A stretch of DNA of 64,000 nucleotides from Nocardia goodfellowii (lineage in GTDB: Bacteria > Actinomycetota > Actinomycetes > Mycobacteriales > Mycobacteriaceae), in assembly GCF_017875645.1 (NCBI RefSeq), contig NZ_JAGGMR010000001.1, forward strand, positions 2,232,001 through 2,296,000, written 5' to 3'. Within the stretch, counting starts at the first letter, position 1; each line of letters opens with the position of its first letter. Under the pieces are notes generated by a model that was not told the DNA's origin, did not search any database, and worked only from the letters and a program-made list of their open reading frames with translations. Below are positions 48,417 to 59,125 of this stretch, one piece after another. A program made the position numbers and the translations under genes.

Positions 48417-51400
48417 ATGTCCACGCACCGCCCACCTCTCGCCGGACTGGCCGCGGTGGCCGGGGCCGACAGTGCCCTGCGGACCGTCGCCGAGCTGGTC
48501 GGCAAGTCGACCGTGGAGCTGGTCGCGCCGAGTGCGGTGCGACCGTTCGTGGCGGCCACCCTCGCGGCGAAGCGGCCGCTGGTGGTGGTGACGGCCACCG
48601 GTCGCGAGGCCGATGACCTGACCGTCGAGCTGACCGAGATGCTCGGCGCGAGCGTGGCCCAGTTCCCGTCCTGGGAGACGCTGCCGCACGAGCGTCTCTC
48701 GCCGGGCGCGGACACCGTGGGCCGCCGGCTGGAGGTGATGCGCCGCCTCGCGCATCCCGAGGACGAGATCTTCCCGGTACCGCTGCGCGTCATCGTGACG
48801 ACCGTGCGCTCGCTGATGCAGCCGATGGCGGCGGGGCTCGGCGATGTCGAGCCGATCGTGCTGCGGGTCGGCGCCGAGCTCGACTTCGACGAATTGCTCA
48901 CGCGCCTGGTCGAATTCGCCTACTCCCGGGTCGACATGGTGGGCAAACGCGGCGAGTTCGCGGTCCGCGGCGGCATCCTCGACGTGTTCCCGCCGACCGC
49001 CGATCATCCGGTGCGCGTCGAGTTCTGGGGCGACGAGATCACCGAGGTGCGCGCGTTCTCGGTCGCCGATCAGCGCTCGCTGTCGGAACTGGACATCCCC
49101 CTCGTGGTCGCCACCCCGTGCCGGGAACTGCTGCTCACCGCGGCGGTCCGGGAGCGCGCCGCCGAGGTCGCGAAGGCCAACGCGGCCGACGCCGCCCTGG
49201 TGGAGATGCTGGACAAGCTGGCCGAGGGCATGCCCGTCGAGGGCATGGAGGCGCTGCTGCCGGTGTTGCAGCCAGGCGAGTTGCGCCTGCTCACCGAGGT
49301 GCTGCCCGCGGGCACGCATCTGCTGCTCTGCGATCCGGAGAAGGTGCGCACGCGCGCGGCCGATCTGGTGCGCACCGGTGCGGAATTCCTCGAAGCCTCC
49401 TGGACCGCAGCGTCTTTCGGCGGCGCGGCGCCGCTGGGCGGGCACGGGCTCGATCTCGCCGCTTCCGGCTACCGCGGGCTGCCGGAGATTCGTCAGAGCG
49501 CCGATGAGCACGATCTGCCCTGGTGGACGCTGAGCCCGCTGGCCTCCGGCGATCCCGCCGAGGTGGTGCTGCCGGTCACCGGCGGTACGTCCGCGCGCGG
49601 CTCCGACGAACTCGTCGCGACCATCTTCGCGTCGCTGCGCGCGCATGTCGCGACCGGCGGTCGCGCGGTGGTCGTGGTGGCGGGACACGGTACGGCACAA
49701 CGCATTCTGGAGCGCCTGTCCGATGCCGAGGTGCCCGCCGCGGCGCTCGAGTCAGGTGCCGAACCGGCCGCCGGCGTGGTCGGCGTGCTGTGCGGTTCGC
49801 TGCACGACGGCCTGGTATTTCCCGAGGCCGGCCTGGTGGTCGTCGCCGAATCCGATCTGACCGGTAACCGGGTCACCGCGCCCGGCGAGGGCAAGCGGAT
49901 GCCCGCCAAACGGCGCAACCAGGTCGACCCGCTCGCCCTGAACGCGGGCGACATGGTGGTGCACGATCAGCACGGCATCGGCCGGTTCGTGGAGATGATC
50001 GAACGCACCATCGGCGGGGCGCGTCGCGAATACCTGGTTATCGAATACGCGCCCGGTAAGCGCGGTCAGCCGGGAGACCGGCTGTTCGTCCCGATGGAAT
50101 CCCTCGATCAGCTCTCCCGCTACGTGGGCGGCGAGATGCCGAGCCTGTCCAAGCTCGGCGGTTCGGACTGGGCGAACACGAAGCGCAAGGCGCGCAAGGC
50201 CGTTCGCGAGATCGCGGGCGAGCTGGTGCAGCTGTACGCCGCCCGCCAGGCCGCCCCCGGGCACGCGTTCGGCCCGGACACCCCGTGGCAGCAGGAGATG
50301 GAGGACGCGTTCGCCTTCACCGAGACCATCGACCAGATGACCGCCATCGCCGAGGTGAAGTCGGATATGGAGAAGGCGGTCCCGATGGACCGCGTGGTGT
50401 GCGGCGACGTCGGCTACGGCAAGACCGAGATCGCGGTGCGCGCCGCGTTCAAGGCCGTGCAGGACGGCAAGCAGGTCGTGGTGCTGGTGCCGACAACCTT
50501 GCTCGCCCAGCAGCATCTGCAGACCTTCACCGAGCGCGTCGCCGGGTTCCCGGTCACCGTGAAGGGACTGTCCCGGTTCACCGACCCGGCCGACGCGCGG
50601 GAGGTCATGGCGGGCATGGCCGACGGCTCGGTAGACATCGTGGTCGGCACCCACCGCCTGTTGCAGACCGGGATCCGGTGGAAGGATCTCGGCCTGGTCA
50701 TCGTCGATGAGGAACAGCGTTTCGGCGTCGAGCACAAGGAACACATCAAGGCCCTGCGCACCCACGTGGACGTGTTGACCATGTCCGCCACACCGATTCC
50801 GCGCACGCTGGAGATGAGCCTGGCCGGCATTCGCGAGATGTCGACCATCCTCACCCCGCCCGAGGAACGTCACCCGGTGCTCACCTACGTCGGCGCCTAC
50901 AACGACAAGCAGGTCACCGCCGCCATCCGCCGGGAGTTGCTGCGCGACGGCCAGGTGTTCTACGTGCACAACCGGGTGTCCTCGATCGAGAAGGCCGCCA
51001 AGCGGATTCGGGAGCTGGTGCCCGAGGCGCGGGTGGCGATCGCGCACGGCCAGATGAACGAGGACACGCTCGAGCAGACCGTGCAGGGTTTCTGGGAGCG
51101 CGAGTTCGACGTGCTGGTCTGTACCACCATCATCGAAACCGGCCTGGACATCTCCAATGCCAACACCCTGATCGTGGAACGCGCTGACGCGCTGGGCCTT
51201 TCGCAGTTGCACCAGCTGCGTGGCCGCGTCGGCCGCAGCCGGGAACGCGGTTACGCCTATTTCCTGTACCCGCCGGAGAAACCGCTCACCGAAACCGCCT
51301 ACGACCGCCTGGCCACCATCTCGCAGAACTCCGATCTCGGCGCGGGCATGGCGGTGGCCATGAAGGATCTCGAGATCCGCGGTGCCGGCAACGTGCTCGG

Positions 51401-52037
51401 CGCCGAACAGTCCGGCCATGTGGCGGGCGTCGGCTTCGACCTTTATGTGCGCCTGGTCGGCGAGGCGGTGGAGGCCTATCGCGCCGCCGCCGACGGCAAG
51501 CCCATCACCACCGGTGAGGAAGTCAAGGAGGTCCGCATCGATCTGCCGGTCGACGCGCACATTCCGCCCGACTACATCGCCAGCGACCGGCTGCGCCTGG
51601 AGGCCTACCGCAAACTCGCCTCAGCTCAGGATGATTCGGCGCTAGCCGCCGTCATCGAAGAACTCGTCGACCGCTATGGCCCGCTGCCCGTCGAGGTCGG
51701 CCGGCTGGTCTCGGTGGCGAAGCTGCGCCTGCTGGCCCGCGAATACAGCGTCACCGAAATCGCGGTCACCGGCACCACCCTGAAGGTGTCGCCGCTGCTG
51801 AACATGCCCGATTCCAAGCAGCTGCGGTTGAAGCGGCTGTACCCGAGCGCGAACTACAAAGCGGCCAGCGGCGTCGTCTCGCTGCCGCTGCCGCGGGTCG
51901 AGGACAGCGTCGGCGCGGACCGGGTGCGCGATGTCCAGCTGCTGCAATTCGTCGCGGATCTGCTGCTGGCCCTCGACGGAAAAGCCCAGGGCGCAGTCGA
52001 TCTCACCGTCGCCACCGAAGCCACGGCGGCCCGATGA
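48417..52037 (+). CDS. mfd: transcription-repair coupling factor
   Basis: 1206 residues. Strand-displacing translocase that frees RNA polymerase stalled at lesions and recruits UvrA. N-terminal UvrB-like module, RNA-polymerase-binding domain (about residue 500-570), RecG-like motor with [11 protein letters not shown] (Walker A), DEEQRF and the TRG region, and the C-terminal TRCF domain. ATG 48417 is chosen with CAGGAG upstream; a TTG directly before it also reads in frame. It overlaps mazG by 4 nt. Confidence 0.97.
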   Translation: MSTHRPPLAGLAAVAGADSALRTVAELVGKSTVELVAPSAVRPFVAATLAAKRPLVVVTATGREADDLTVELTEMLGASVAQFPSWETLPHERLSPGADTVGRRLEVMRRLAHPEDEIFPVPLRVIVTTVRSLMQPMAAGLGDVEPIVLRVGAELDFDELLTRLVEFAYSRVDMVGKRGEFAVRGGILDVFPPTADHPVRVEFWGDEITEVRAFSVADQRSLSELDIPLVVATPCRELLLTAAVRERAAEVAKANAADAALVEMLDKLAEGMPVEGMEALLPVLQPGELRLLTEVLPAGTHLLLCDPEKVRTRAADLVRTGAEFLEASWTAASFGGAAPLGGHGLDLAASGYRGLPEIRQSADEHDLPWWTLSPLASGDPAEVVLPVTGGTSARGSDELVATIFASLRAHVATGGRAVVVVAGHGTAQRILERLSDAEVPAAALESGAEPAAGVVGVLCGSLHDGLVFPEAGLVVVAESDLTGNRVTAPGEGKRMPAKRRNQVDPLALNAGDMVVHDQHGIGRFVEMIERTIGGARREYLVIEYAPGKRGQPGDRLFVPMESLDQLSRYVGGEMPSLSKLGGSDWANTKRKARKAVREIAGELVQLYAARQAAPGHAFGPDTPWQQEMEDAFAFTETIDQMTAIAEVKSDMEKAVPMDRVVCGDVGYGKTEIAVRAAFKAVQDGKQVVVLVPTTLLAQQHLQTFTERVAGFPVTVKGLSRFTDPADAREVMAGMADGSVDIVVGTHRLLQTGIRWKDLGLVIVDEEQRFGVEHKEHIKALRTHVDVLTMSATPIPRTLEMSLAGIREMSTILTPPEERHPVLTYVGAYNDKQVTAAIRRELLRDGQVFYVHNRVSSIEKAAKRIRELVPEARVAIAHGQMNEDTLEQTVQGFWEREFDVLVCTTIIETGLDISNANTLIVERADALGLSQLHQLRGRVGRSRERGYAYFLYPPEKPLTETAYDRLATISQNSDLGAGMAVAMKDLEIRGAGNVLGAEQSGHVAGVGFDLYVRLVGEAVEAYRAAADGKPITTGEEVKEVRIDLPVDAHIPPDYIASDRLRLEAYRKLASAQDDSALAAVIEELVDRYGPLPVEVGRLVSVAKLRLLAREYSVTEIAVTGTTLKVSPLLNMPDSKQLRLKRLYPSANYKAASGVVSLPLPRVEDSVGADRVRDVQLLQFVADLLLALDGKAQGAVDLTVATEATAAR

Positions 52038-52771
52038 CCTCCCCCCGGCAGGAGTCCGTCCTGCGCGCGGCCCGCAATGCGGCGGCCGGCACCGACACGG
52101 CGGTGGTCGCCCGCGGTCTGGCCGGCGCCGTCGAAGTGATGGACCGCCTGTGGAACTTCGGCGGCTGGGAAGTCACCCAGACCCACGACTCGCTGCGCCC
52201 GTACCTGCTCGAGGAAACCTATGAGCTCCTCGACGCCATCCAGCACAACGACGCCGAGACCATCAAGGAGGAACTCGGCGATCTGCTGCTGCAGGTGCTG
52301 TTCCACTCCCGAATCGCCCAGGCCGCAGGCGAATTCACCGTCGACGACGTAGCGGCGGCCCTGGTGGCCAAGCTCGTCAACCGCAGTCCGCAGCTCTCGG
52401 GAGCGCCCATCGACCCGGCCGCGCCCCTCGCGGTGAAGATCGCCGCCCAGGAAAAAGCCTGGGAGGAGCGCAAATCCACCGAGAAGTCCCGCCGCTCCTG
52501 CCTGGACGGCATCGCCATGGCCCAACCGGCGTTGGCCCTGGCCGAAAAGGTCGTCGCCCGCAGCACCAAGGCGGGCCTCCCGGCCGATCTGATCCACGAA
52601 GACCTCCGTGTGGTGCACCTCGGTGGCCCGGACAGCGCCGAAGAACGCCTTCGCAAAGCAACTCTGGACTTCGCCACCACCATCCGCCTCGCCGAGGACG
52701 CGGCGGAAACCGCCCGCGGCGCCCGCGCACCACTCACGGCCGCCGACTGGCGTTTGTACTGGCGGCGCTGA
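52034..52771 (+). CDS. mazG: nucleoside triphosphate pyrophosphohydrolase MazG
   Basis: 245 residues. Hydrolyses aberrant or oxidised dNTPs (house-cleaning). The helical MazG core has the metal motif [10 protein letters not shown] and [14 protein letters not shown]; the second half is shorter and more divergent than in the E. coli enzyme. The ATG overlaps the mfd stop (ATGA), a repair operon as Rv1020-Rv1021. Confidence 0.93.
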   Translation: MTSPRQESVLRAARNAAAGTDTAVVARGLAGAVEVMDRLWNFGGWEVTQTHDSLRPYLLEETYELLDAIQHNDAETIKEELGDLLLQVLFHSRIAQAAGEFTVDDVAAALVAKLVNRSPQLSGAPIDPAAPLAVKIAAQEKAWEERKSTEKSRRSCLDGIAMAQPALALAEKVVARSTKAGLPADLIHEDLRVVHLGGPDSAEERLRKATLDFATTIRLAEDAAETARGARAPLTAADWRLYWRR

Positions 52772-52792
52772 CGGGCTCCACACCCTCAGCCA

Positions 52793-53626
52793 CTACTTCC
52801 GTGACTGATCGTCCGCGAACTGATGCACGACGATCTCGTCACCCAGATTGACTGTGCCCGGGTTGTTTACGGCCACCTTGATGCCGAATGTGACGCCACC
52901 GCCCGGATCGCGACGGTAGTCGGCGAGCGTGCGGAGAGGTTCGGGACCCGAGCGCTTGCCGGTGAGCTGGTCGACGACGGTGACCTGGCAGCGGACATCC
53001 GGTTTCACCCAGCGCAGGTGGGTGTCACCCAGGGTGAAATCACGGATGCCGTCTTCGAAGTACGGGTCGGGCCAGCCGGTCATCACGATGTTCGGACGGA
53101 AGCGCTCCATCGGGACGGGGGCCGCGCCTTTTTCCAGGATGCGGGCGTTCAGGTCGTCCAGCGACGACGTCGAGGTCAGATGCAGCGGCGTGGAGTCGGT
53201 GAAGGTGATGTCGCCGTGCCAATCGTCGACGGCGCGCTGGTGGTCCGGCGGGACGCGGACGAGGCGGACATCCTCGTCGAGGAGGTCGCTCGCCCAGGCG
53301 GCGACCTCGTCGCCCTGGTCGATGCCGTCGCCTTCCCAGGTGTTGTGCACGTTCAGGCTCAGGCGCGGTCCGTCCGGACGCACATCCAGGGTATGGGTTT
53401 CGTGGTCCATGGCCGAGAGCGTCAGCTTCGCGCCGTCGCCGGCCAATTCCGGGCGGATCACCGAGAGCCGCGGGGTGCCGCGCTGGCTGCGGAACAGGCC
53501 GTCGGGGCGGACGAACATGAACGTGCGATCGTGCGCCACGCCGGTCGGCAGAATCTCCGCCTGCGCCAGCGGGCTGCCCGCGCAGCCTTTGATCGGATAG
53601 AGCCAGAGCTCGGAGACGGTAGCCAC
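52793..53626 (-). CDS. MOSC-domain protein (YcbX/mARC-like)
   Basis: 277 residues. N-terminal MOSC_N beta-barrel (LWLYPIKGCAGSPL) and C-terminal MOSC domain with the conserved Cys in KPDVRCQVTVVDQ, which ligates molybdenum in mARC-type reductases. It likely reduces N-hydroxylated compounds; there is no ferredoxin domain fused at the C-terminus as in E. coli YcbX. GTG start; TAGGCT 6 nt before it suggests a leaderless transcript. Confidence 0.9.
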   Translation of the reverse strand: MATVSELWLYPIKGCAGSPLAQAEILPTGVAHDRTFMFVRPDGLFRSQRGTPRLSVIRPELAGDGAKLTLSAMDHETHTLDVRPDGPRLSLNVHNTWEGDGIDQGDEVAAWASDLLDEDVRLVRVPPDHQRAVDDWHGDITFTDSTPLHLTSTSSLDDLNARILEKGAAPVPMERFRPNIVMTGWPDPYFEDGIRDFTLGDTHLRWVKPDVRCQVTVVDQLTGKRSGPEPLRTLADYRRDPGGGVTFGIKVAVNNPGTVNLGDEIVVHQFADDQSRK

Positions 53627-53748
53627 GAGATCAGCCTAACCGCGCCCACCTGGCATCGGTGGACGCGTAGCGTTGGCCGGGAACGGAATCGGCCGCCCTG
53701 AGGTGTGGATTCGGGGCGTGGGAATGCCCAGGGATCGGGAGGTGCCAA

Positions 53749-54852
53749 ATGCTGAGTGTGTTCTCTTCGCCGGGCCATTACGTGCAGGGCCGGGACGCTA
53801 CCGCGGCTCTCGGCGGTGAACTGGCGCGTCTCGGTATCGGCGGGCCGTTGTTGATCGTCGCGGGTCCCAGCGCGGTGCGGTTGCTCTCCGAGCAGTGGGA
53901 TCGTTCGCTGACCGAGGCGAAGATCACTTACACGGTGCACCGGTTCGGCGGCGAATGCAGTCGCGGCGAGATCGCGCGGATCACCGCGGCCGTCCAGGAG
54001 CAGGGCAGCGCGGCGGTATTGGGCGCGGGCGGCGGGAAGGTGATCGACGCGGCGCGGGCGGTCGCCGCCGATCTGGAATTACCGATGATCAGCTGTCCCA
54101 CCACCGCCTCCAGTGACGCGCCGTGCAGCGCGCTGTCGGTGATCTACACCGACGCGGGCGAATTCGAGGAGTACAAGCTGGTGGCGCGCAATCCCGCGCT
54201 GGTGCTGGTGGATATCTCGGCCGTGGTCCAAGCGCCCGCGCGGTTGCTCACCTCCGGCATGGGCGACGCACTGGCCACCTGGTTCGAAGCGCGCACCTGC
54301 GTCGCCGGGCACGTGCGGAACATGCGCGGCGGAGCCTCCACTCGCAGCGCCGTCGCGCTCGCCGAACTCTGTTATCGGACTCTGCTCGCCGACGGGGCCG
54401 ACGCGTTGACCGCCGTCGAAACCCGCACGGTCACACCGGCGCTGGAACGCATCGTCGAAGCCAACACATTGCTGTCGGGTCTGGGCTTCGAATCATCCGG
54501 GCTGGCCGCGGCCCATGCGGTGCACAACGGGCTCACCGCGGCACCGCGAACCCATCCGTTTCTGCACGGCGAGAAGGTGGCCTTCGGCGTGCTCACCCAG
54601 CTGGTGCTGGAAGGCGCGCCTGCCGCGGAGATCTCCACCGTGCTCGCCTTCTGTGCGTCGGTCGGCTTGCCCGTCACCCTGGCCGCGCTGGGCCTGGATG
54701 ACGCCGATCGAGACACCTTGTCCGCCATCGCGACCCGCGCTGTCGCGCCCGGCGAAACCATCCACAACGAGCCGTTCGAGGTGACCGCTCCGCTGGTGCT
54801 GGACGCCCTGCGCGCCGCCGACGCGCTGGGCCGGAAAACAAGTGACCTATAA
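53749..54852 (+). CDS. gldA: iron-containing glycerol dehydrogenase-like protein
   Basis: 367 residues, group III metal-dependent alcohol dehydrogenase. GAGGGKVIDAARAVA (NAD loop), CPTTASSDAPCSALSVIY, AAAHAVHNGL and HPFLHGEKVAFG with the metal His residues. It most resembles GldA, oxidising glycerol to dihydroxyacetone. No dihydroxyacetone kinase genes are adjacent. GGGAGGTG lies upstream of the ATG. Confidence 0.92.
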   Translation: MLSVFSSPGHYVQGRDATAALGGELARLGIGGPLLIVAGPSAVRLLSEQWDRSLTEAKITYTVHRFGGECSRGEIARITAAVQEQGSAAVLGAGGGKVIDAARAVAADLELPMISCPTTASSDAPCSALSVIYTDAGEFEEYKLVARNPALVLVDISAVVQAPARLLTSGMGDALATWFEARTCVAGHVRNMRGGASTRSAVALAELCYRTLLADGADALTAVETRTVTPALERIVEANTLLSGLGFESSGLAAAHAVHNGLTAAPRTHPFLHGEKVAFGVLTQLVLEGAPAAEISTVLAFCASVGLPVTLAALGLDDADRDTLSAIATRAVAPGETIHNEPFEVTAPLVLDALRAADALGRKTSDL

Positions 54853-55023
54853 CACAGTGTGATTTCGGCGGGCCCGAGAGCCCCAGGCCCGACACCGAAA
54901 CCTCACCTACTCGCAAGAGTGTCGTCACCGTGCGCCGGGAATCCTGTAAACGGGCCTTCGCTATTCTGGCGGTGGAACCCGAAGCCAATGGCGGGCAAAC
55001 CCGCCGGGAGGGACCTCGGTCCG

Positions 55024-56019
55024 GTGCGCATCAGCAGAGTCGCGGAGCACCCGCGACCGAACCACGTGTTGTTCCATTTCAGCGACACTCATCTGATCGC
55101 CGGCGACGGCGAACTCTACGGCGCTGTCGACGCCGAACAACGCCTCCGCGAAGTCGTCGAGCAGGCGGCGGCCACGCATATCCGCCCGACCGCCCTCGTG
55201 TTCACCGGCGATCTCACCGACAAGGGCGAGCCCGCCGCCTACGACAAGCTGCGGGCGATCGTGGAACCGTTCGCGCGGCACGTCGGCGCGCCGATCGTGT
55301 GGGTGCAGGGCAATCACGACGACCGCGGCACTCTGCGCCGCAAGCTGCTGCACGAGCGCCCGTCGGCCGCCCCGCTGGACCGGGTGCACATGATCGACGG
55401 GTTGCGCGTCATCGCTCTGGACACCTCGGTGCCCGGTCACCACTACGGCGAGATCTCCGACGAGCAGCTGGCTTGGCTGCGCTCGGTGCTGTCCGAGCCC
55501 GCCCCCTTCGGCACCATCCTGGCCATGCACCATCCGCCGGTCCCGTGCGTGATGGATCTGGCGGTGACGGTGGAACTACGCGAGCAGCGCCGCCTCGCCG
55601 ATGTGCTGGACGGTAGCGACGTGCGCGCGATCCTGGCCGGGCACCTGCATTACTCCACCTCCGCGACCTTCGCGGGCATCCCCGTGTCGGTCGCGTCGGC
55701 CACCTGCTACACCCAGGATCTCGGAGTGTCCGACGGTGGCCAGCGCGGCCGCGACGGGGCGCAGGCGTTCAACCTGGTGCACGTCTACCCGGAAACCATC
55801 GTCCACTCGGTCGTTCCGATCGAGAAGGGCAGCACCGTCGGCGCTCCGGCGACGCCGGAGCAGGCGGCGGCGCGGCTGGCCGAGGCGGGCATCGTCATCC
55901 CGCCCGCGGCCCGGATCCCGTTGTTCATGCGGCGCCCGCAGCCGGCTGAGCCTGAACCGGCCCACCCACTGGATCGGTTGTCATCGCCCGAGGAATCGGA
56001 CGGCGAATCGGTGCACTGA
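55024..56019 (+). CDS. cyclic-nucleotide phosphodiesterase (Rv0805-like)
   Basis: 331 residues, calcineurin-like metallophosphoesterase. [31 protein letters not shown] and AGHLHYS form the dimetal centre. It matches Rv0805 of M. tuberculosis, which cleaves cAMP and, better, 2',3'-cyclic nucleotides. GTG 55024 aligns with the Rv0805 start; a longer open frame upstream lacks homology. The 3' end overlaps the convergent cpsY gene by 95 nt. Confidence 0.93.
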   Translation: MRISRVAEHPRPNHVLFHFSDTHLIAGDGELYGAVDAEQRLREVVEQAAATHIRPTALVFTGDLTDKGEPAAYDKLRAIVEPFARHVGAPIVWVQGNHDDRGTLRRKLLHERPSAAPLDRVHMIDGLRVIALDTSVPGHHYGEISDEQLAWLRSVLSEPAPFGTILAMHHPPVPCVMDLAVTVELREQRRLADVLDGSDVRAILAGHLHYSTSATFAGIPVSVASATCYTQDLGVSDGGQRGRDGAQAFNLVHVYPETIVHSVVPIEKGSTVGAPATPEQAAARLAEAGIVIPPAARIPLFMRRPQPAEPEPAHPLDRLSSPEESDGESVH

Positions 56020-57430
56020 GCCCCCGGCGTTCCCAGGGCGCCGGATCGGGGAAGTAATTCGCCAGGAATTCCGAAACACGCTGTGTCCGCTCGGCTTCGG
56101 AGATCTCGGGGAAGCTGCCGTCGTTGAGGCAGAAGAAGTCGACGTCGCGATCCCGTTCCAGCCCGTCGAGCAGTTCCAGGCCGCCACGGCTGGTGGTGTC
56201 CACATAGCGCACGCGCGCCATTTCCTGCGGCACCGCGCGCCCGGTGAGCAGCGCGTAGTAGTGGTACAGCGAGTTGGTGACGGAGATGTCGGTGGCGGCG
56301 CGGAACCGGCTGGTCCGGGTACGCGCGAAGTCGGCCTCGAACGTCGCCTCCATCTCGTGTAATACGCTGCGGCGCAACGGGACCGGGGTGTGTTCCAGAT
56401 GCCGTGTGATGACATGACCGAACCGCTCGGCCAGCAGCGCGCGATTGCGCCGGGCCGCGTTCTCGAACCCGCTGCGGCGCTCATGGTTGCGGCCCGGACC
56501 GATCCGGGTGTCGGCCTCGATGAACCGGCTGATGCCCGCGGGGGTGAAGAACATCGACGGACGCACCGGCCGGGCGAAGAACATGTCGTCGTTGGAATAC
56601 AGGAAGTGCTCGGACAAGCCGTCGATGTGCTGCAACTGGCATTCGACCGCATGTGAATTGAAGATCGGCAGCCCGCTGGTATCGCTGAAGTGGTCCAGCG
56701 CGCGTACCACGGTGACCTTGGGGTGGTCCGAAAGCCATTCCGGCACAGCGGAATCCGTCGCGATGAAGATACGCCGGATCCACGGCGCGTTCTTGTATAC
56801 CGCGCGCAGCGCGTATTTCAGTTCATCGATCTGGCGGATGCGGGCGTCGGCATCGTCACCCTCGCCGACCACCACCTGGGCCAGCATGCCCGCCCGCCGC
56901 GCCCGGAACTCCGGGTCGGTGCCGTCCACCCAGGAGAACACGATGTCGATATCGAAGCCGACATCGGTCGGCTGCGGCGCGAACATACCGTCCAGCGTCG
57001 GCCACACCCGGTCGAACAGGCGCACCTGCGTGTAATCCACGTCGGCGAGGTCGAAGACGGCGCGGGTCAGCGCGTTGGGGCGCGGGCATTCGACGGTGTC
57101 GCCGTGGTACTCCCACAGTTCCAGCTCGACGTGGTGGGCCGGATCGTGGTCGCGGCCGATGCGGAAGACATTGTGGGCCAGTTCGATACAGGCGAAGCCG
57201 GCGGCCACGGCGTTCGCGGTCACCCGCCGCACCATGGCGTGATGCGCGGCGTCGGTGGCCAGGGCGAGCCGGTGCCCGCTGTCGCGGATCAGCAGGAACG
57301 GCACCTCGGCCGCCGCCAGTTCGGACCGCAGGTATGCCAGGTCCTCGATCATCGCCTCCGAAACCATCAGGTTTCCGGCCGTCAGCGCAGCTCCGGCCAG
57401 CATTCCCGGGTTTGCTCCCATATCCATCAT
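55925..57430 (-). CDS. cpsY: Stealth-type polysaccharide phosphotransferase (CpsY-like)
   Basis: 501 residues. Stealth conserved regions are clear: CR1 [14 protein letters not shown] (about 165), CR2 [20 protein letters not shown]3 [12 protein letters not shown] with the Asp pair, and CR4 near the end. These enzymes transfer a sugar-phosphate to build surface polysaccharide. Counterpart of Rv0806c next to Rv0805. ATG 57430 has GGAGGGAG 8 nt upstream; other in-frame starts to 57517 lack this. Confidence 0.92.
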   Translation of the reverse strand: MMDMGANPGMLAGAALTAGNLMVSEAMIEDLAYLRSELAAAEVPFLLIRDSGHRLALATDAAHHAMVRRVTANAVAAGFACIELAHNVFRIGRDHDPAHHVELELWEYHGDTVECPRPNALTRAVFDLADVDYTQVRLFDRVWPTLDGMFAPQPTDVGFDIDIVFSWVDGTDPEFRARRAGMLAQVVVGEGDDADARIRQIDELKYALRAVYKNAPWIRRIFIATDSAVPEWLSDHPKVTVVRALDHFSDTSGLPIFNSHAVECQLQHIDGLSEHFLYSNDDMFFARPVRPSMFFTPAGISRFIEADTRIGPGRNHERRSGFENAARRNRALLAERFGHVITRHLEHTPVPLRRSVLHEMEATFEADFARTRTSRFRAATDISVTNSLYHYYALLTGRAVPQEMARVRYVDTTSRGGLELLDGLERDRDVDFFCLNDGSFPEISEAERTQRVSEFLANYFPDPAPWERRGLSAPIRRPIPRAMTTDPVGGPVQAQPAAGAA

Positions 57431-57510
57431 CGGTGTAACTCCCTCCATACGTATCGATCGCCATGACTCCCCCCCGGGGCACCGCGCCGGAACATCGGAC
57501 GACGGCCCTG

Positions 57511-57528
57511 CCGACACCGTGGTGTCGG
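57511..57528. promoter_or_regulatory. 18-bp palindrome upstream of cpsY
   Basis: CCGACACC-GT-GGTGTCGG has perfect 8-bp arms with two central bases. It lies between a possible leader peptide and cpsY and could be an operator, or as RNA a short-loop hairpin. Confidence 0.45.
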
Positions 57529-57559
57529 TTCCGGGCGGTCGTGTCCGGCGCGGTCGAAG

Positions 57560-57631
57560 TCAGGGATGCGGAACAGTGCCGTAAGGCAGGAACGCATCAT
57601 TGGGCCGGTATTTGGACGGCAGGTTGACCAT
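57560..57631 (-). CDS. possible 23-residue leader peptide before cpsY
   Basis: A 23-codon frame starting MVNLPSKYRP and ending LPYGTVPHP, with the good ribosome site GAGGTGAG 7 nt before its ATG. It is in the same direction as cpsY, 130 nt upstream. It is not overlapped by another gene on either strand. No Cys, no membrane segment; it is Pro-rich, and PPG-like stalling motifs are absent. It may be a leader peptide, a microprotein or chance. Confidence 0.4.
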   Translation of the reverse strand: MVNLPSKYRPNDAFLPYGTVPHP

Positions 57632-57978
57632 GTCGTTCTCACCTCACTCGAGCACTGGACGCCGAGGCGTCATGGGCGTGTGCTGCTCCAGCGCACGGCA
57701 GGCGGCCGAGCGTGGCGGCAGCGCACGCAGGGCCGGACAATCATCGGCCGGCAAAAAAGAAGAATTCCTGGTGAACACAGGGTTGCTACAAATGATGCCC
57801 CCAGTTTGCCCGTCCGTCAATGTGCTGTCCCGGACACAACCCGCTCGTCCGGGAATAGGCAAGGCTTCCCTGGTCAGGGCACCTCGCCGAAAGATCAGGC
57901 AGACCAGCGAGCAAGGGCCGCAGCGCTTTAGACTGGCTGCAGTACGACCCCGAGCAACGATTTCGTGAGGTGACGAAG
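57632..57978. other. intergenic region between cpsY leader and FMN-binding gene
   Basis: About 350 nt without a convincing gene and less GC-rich than its surroundings. It holds an 8-bp hairpin, TCCCGGAC/GTCCGGGA (57828-57835 with 57847-57854), and an A-run at 57751-57756. Open frames on both strands lack ribosome sites and homology. Confidence 0.4.
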
Positions 57979-58476
57979 ATGGCAGCAGGAGCGACTCCGG
58001 CGCAACGTCAAGAGCGCTCGACGGACGGGTCGGCCATGGAACACCCCGAGCTCGACGTCTTACCCGATTGGCCGAGAGACACCATCGCGGTGCTGGTGAC
58101 CACCGATCCCGCACCGCACGCGATCCCCGTGTCCTGGCCGGTACGAGCCGGTGATCGCCGCATCCTGCTCAGTCTCAAGTTCGACCGCGGTTCGCTGGCG
58201 CGCCTGCGCGAGCGGCCCGATATCGCCCTGCTGATCCTGGGCGGCGGCAATGTGGCGCTGTGCGCGCGCGGCAAGGCGAAGGTGATCGCCGAGGAGATGC
58301 CGGGGGCGGCGGACTATGTGGCGGTCCAGCTCGACGTCGAGGTGATCGACGACCATCGCCAATCCGCTTTCGCTGTGGCCCAAGGGATTCAGCGCAACGT
58401 GCTGGACGAGAGCGAATTGACCGCCCTCGAGGGCCGGGTGGCCACCTTGCGTCAATGGGCGGACACTCGGAACTGA
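57979..58476 (+). CDS. FMN-binding split-barrel (pyridoxamine oxidase-like) protein
   Basis: 165 residues. Split-barrel fold of the PNPOx-like superfamily: DTIAVLVTTDPAPHAIPVSW, RILLSLKFDRGSLARLRERP, IALLILGGGNVALCARGKA. Many actinobacterial members bind FMN, F420 or heme. Substrate unknown. ATG 57979 has GAGGTGA upstream; GTG 57970 is a close alternative. Confidence 0.8.
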   Translation: MAAGATPAQRQERSTDGSAMEHPELDVLPDWPRDTIAVLVTTDPAPHAIPVSWPVRAGDRRILLSLKFDRGSLARLRERPDIALLILGGGNVALCARGKAKVIAEEMPGAADYVAVQLDVEVIDDHRQSAFAVAQGIQRNVLDESELTALEGRVATLRQWADTRN

Positions 58477-58547
58477 GCCGACAAACCGCGGGACAACGGT
58501 AATAATCAGGTGGAAGGCGGCGCGGATGCGCCGAATGGAAGGGGATC

Positions 58548-59123
58548 ATGTCCGTCACACTCGCCAAAGGCGGCAATGTTTCACTGTCGAAGCAGGCGCC
58601 GAACCTCACCAACGTCGCGGTGGGTCTCGGCTGGGATGTGCGCACCACCACCGGGGCCGACTACGACCTCGATGCCAGCGCCCTCGCCACCGGACCGAAT
58701 CTGAAGGTGTTGTCCGATCAGCACTTCATCTTCTACAACAATCTGAAAACGCCCGACGGCAGCATCGAACACACCGGCGACAACCTCACCGGTGAGGGCG
58801 AAGGCGACGACGAGGTGATCAACGTCAACCTCTCCGCGGTACCGCCGACGATCACCAACATCTTCTTCCCGGTCTCCATCCACGACGCCGAAGCTCGCGG
58901 TCAGTCGTTCGGCCAGATCCGCAACGCCTTCATTCGCGTCGTCGACCGCAGCAACGGCTCCGAACTGGCCCGCTACGACCTCTCGGAGGACGCGTCCACC
59001 GAGACGGCGATGGTCTTCGGCGAGCTCTACCGGCACGGCGGCGAATGGAAGTTCCGCGCCATCGGCCAGGGCTACGCCTCCGGCCTCGCCGGTATCGCCC
59101 GCGACTACGGCGTCAACGTCTGA
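58548..59123 (+). CDS. terD: TerD-family calcium-binding stress protein
   Basis: 191 residues. TerD fold with the calcium-binding DYDLDASAL and GEGEGDDE segments and the C-terminal GEWKFRAIGQGY. These proteins are linked to tellurite and phage/colicin resistance and are abundant in actinobacterial stress responses. It stands alone here, without other ter genes. GGAAGGGGA lies upstream of the ATG. Confidence 0.94.
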   Translation: MSVTLAKGGNVSLSKQAPNLTNVAVGLGWDVRTTTGADYDLDASALATGPNLKVLSDQHFIFYNNLKTPDGSIEHTGDNLTGEGEGDDEVINVNLSAVPPTITNIFFPVSIHDAEARGQSFGQIRNAFIRVVDRSNGSELARYDLSEDASTETAMVFGELYRHGGEWKFRAIGQGYASGLAGIARDYGVNV

Positions 59124-59125
59124 GC

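Noticed and set aside
49752..51560. 602-codon frame antisense to mfd
   Set aside because: No homology or ribosome site; lies entirely inside mfd.
56856..57482. 208-codon minus-strand frame with a good ribosome site (GGGGGGGAG) starting MAIDTYGG
   Set aside because: It soon runs into the coding part of cpsY in another frame and becomes Gly/Arg-rich noise. A very short leader peptide cannot be excluded, but there is no support.
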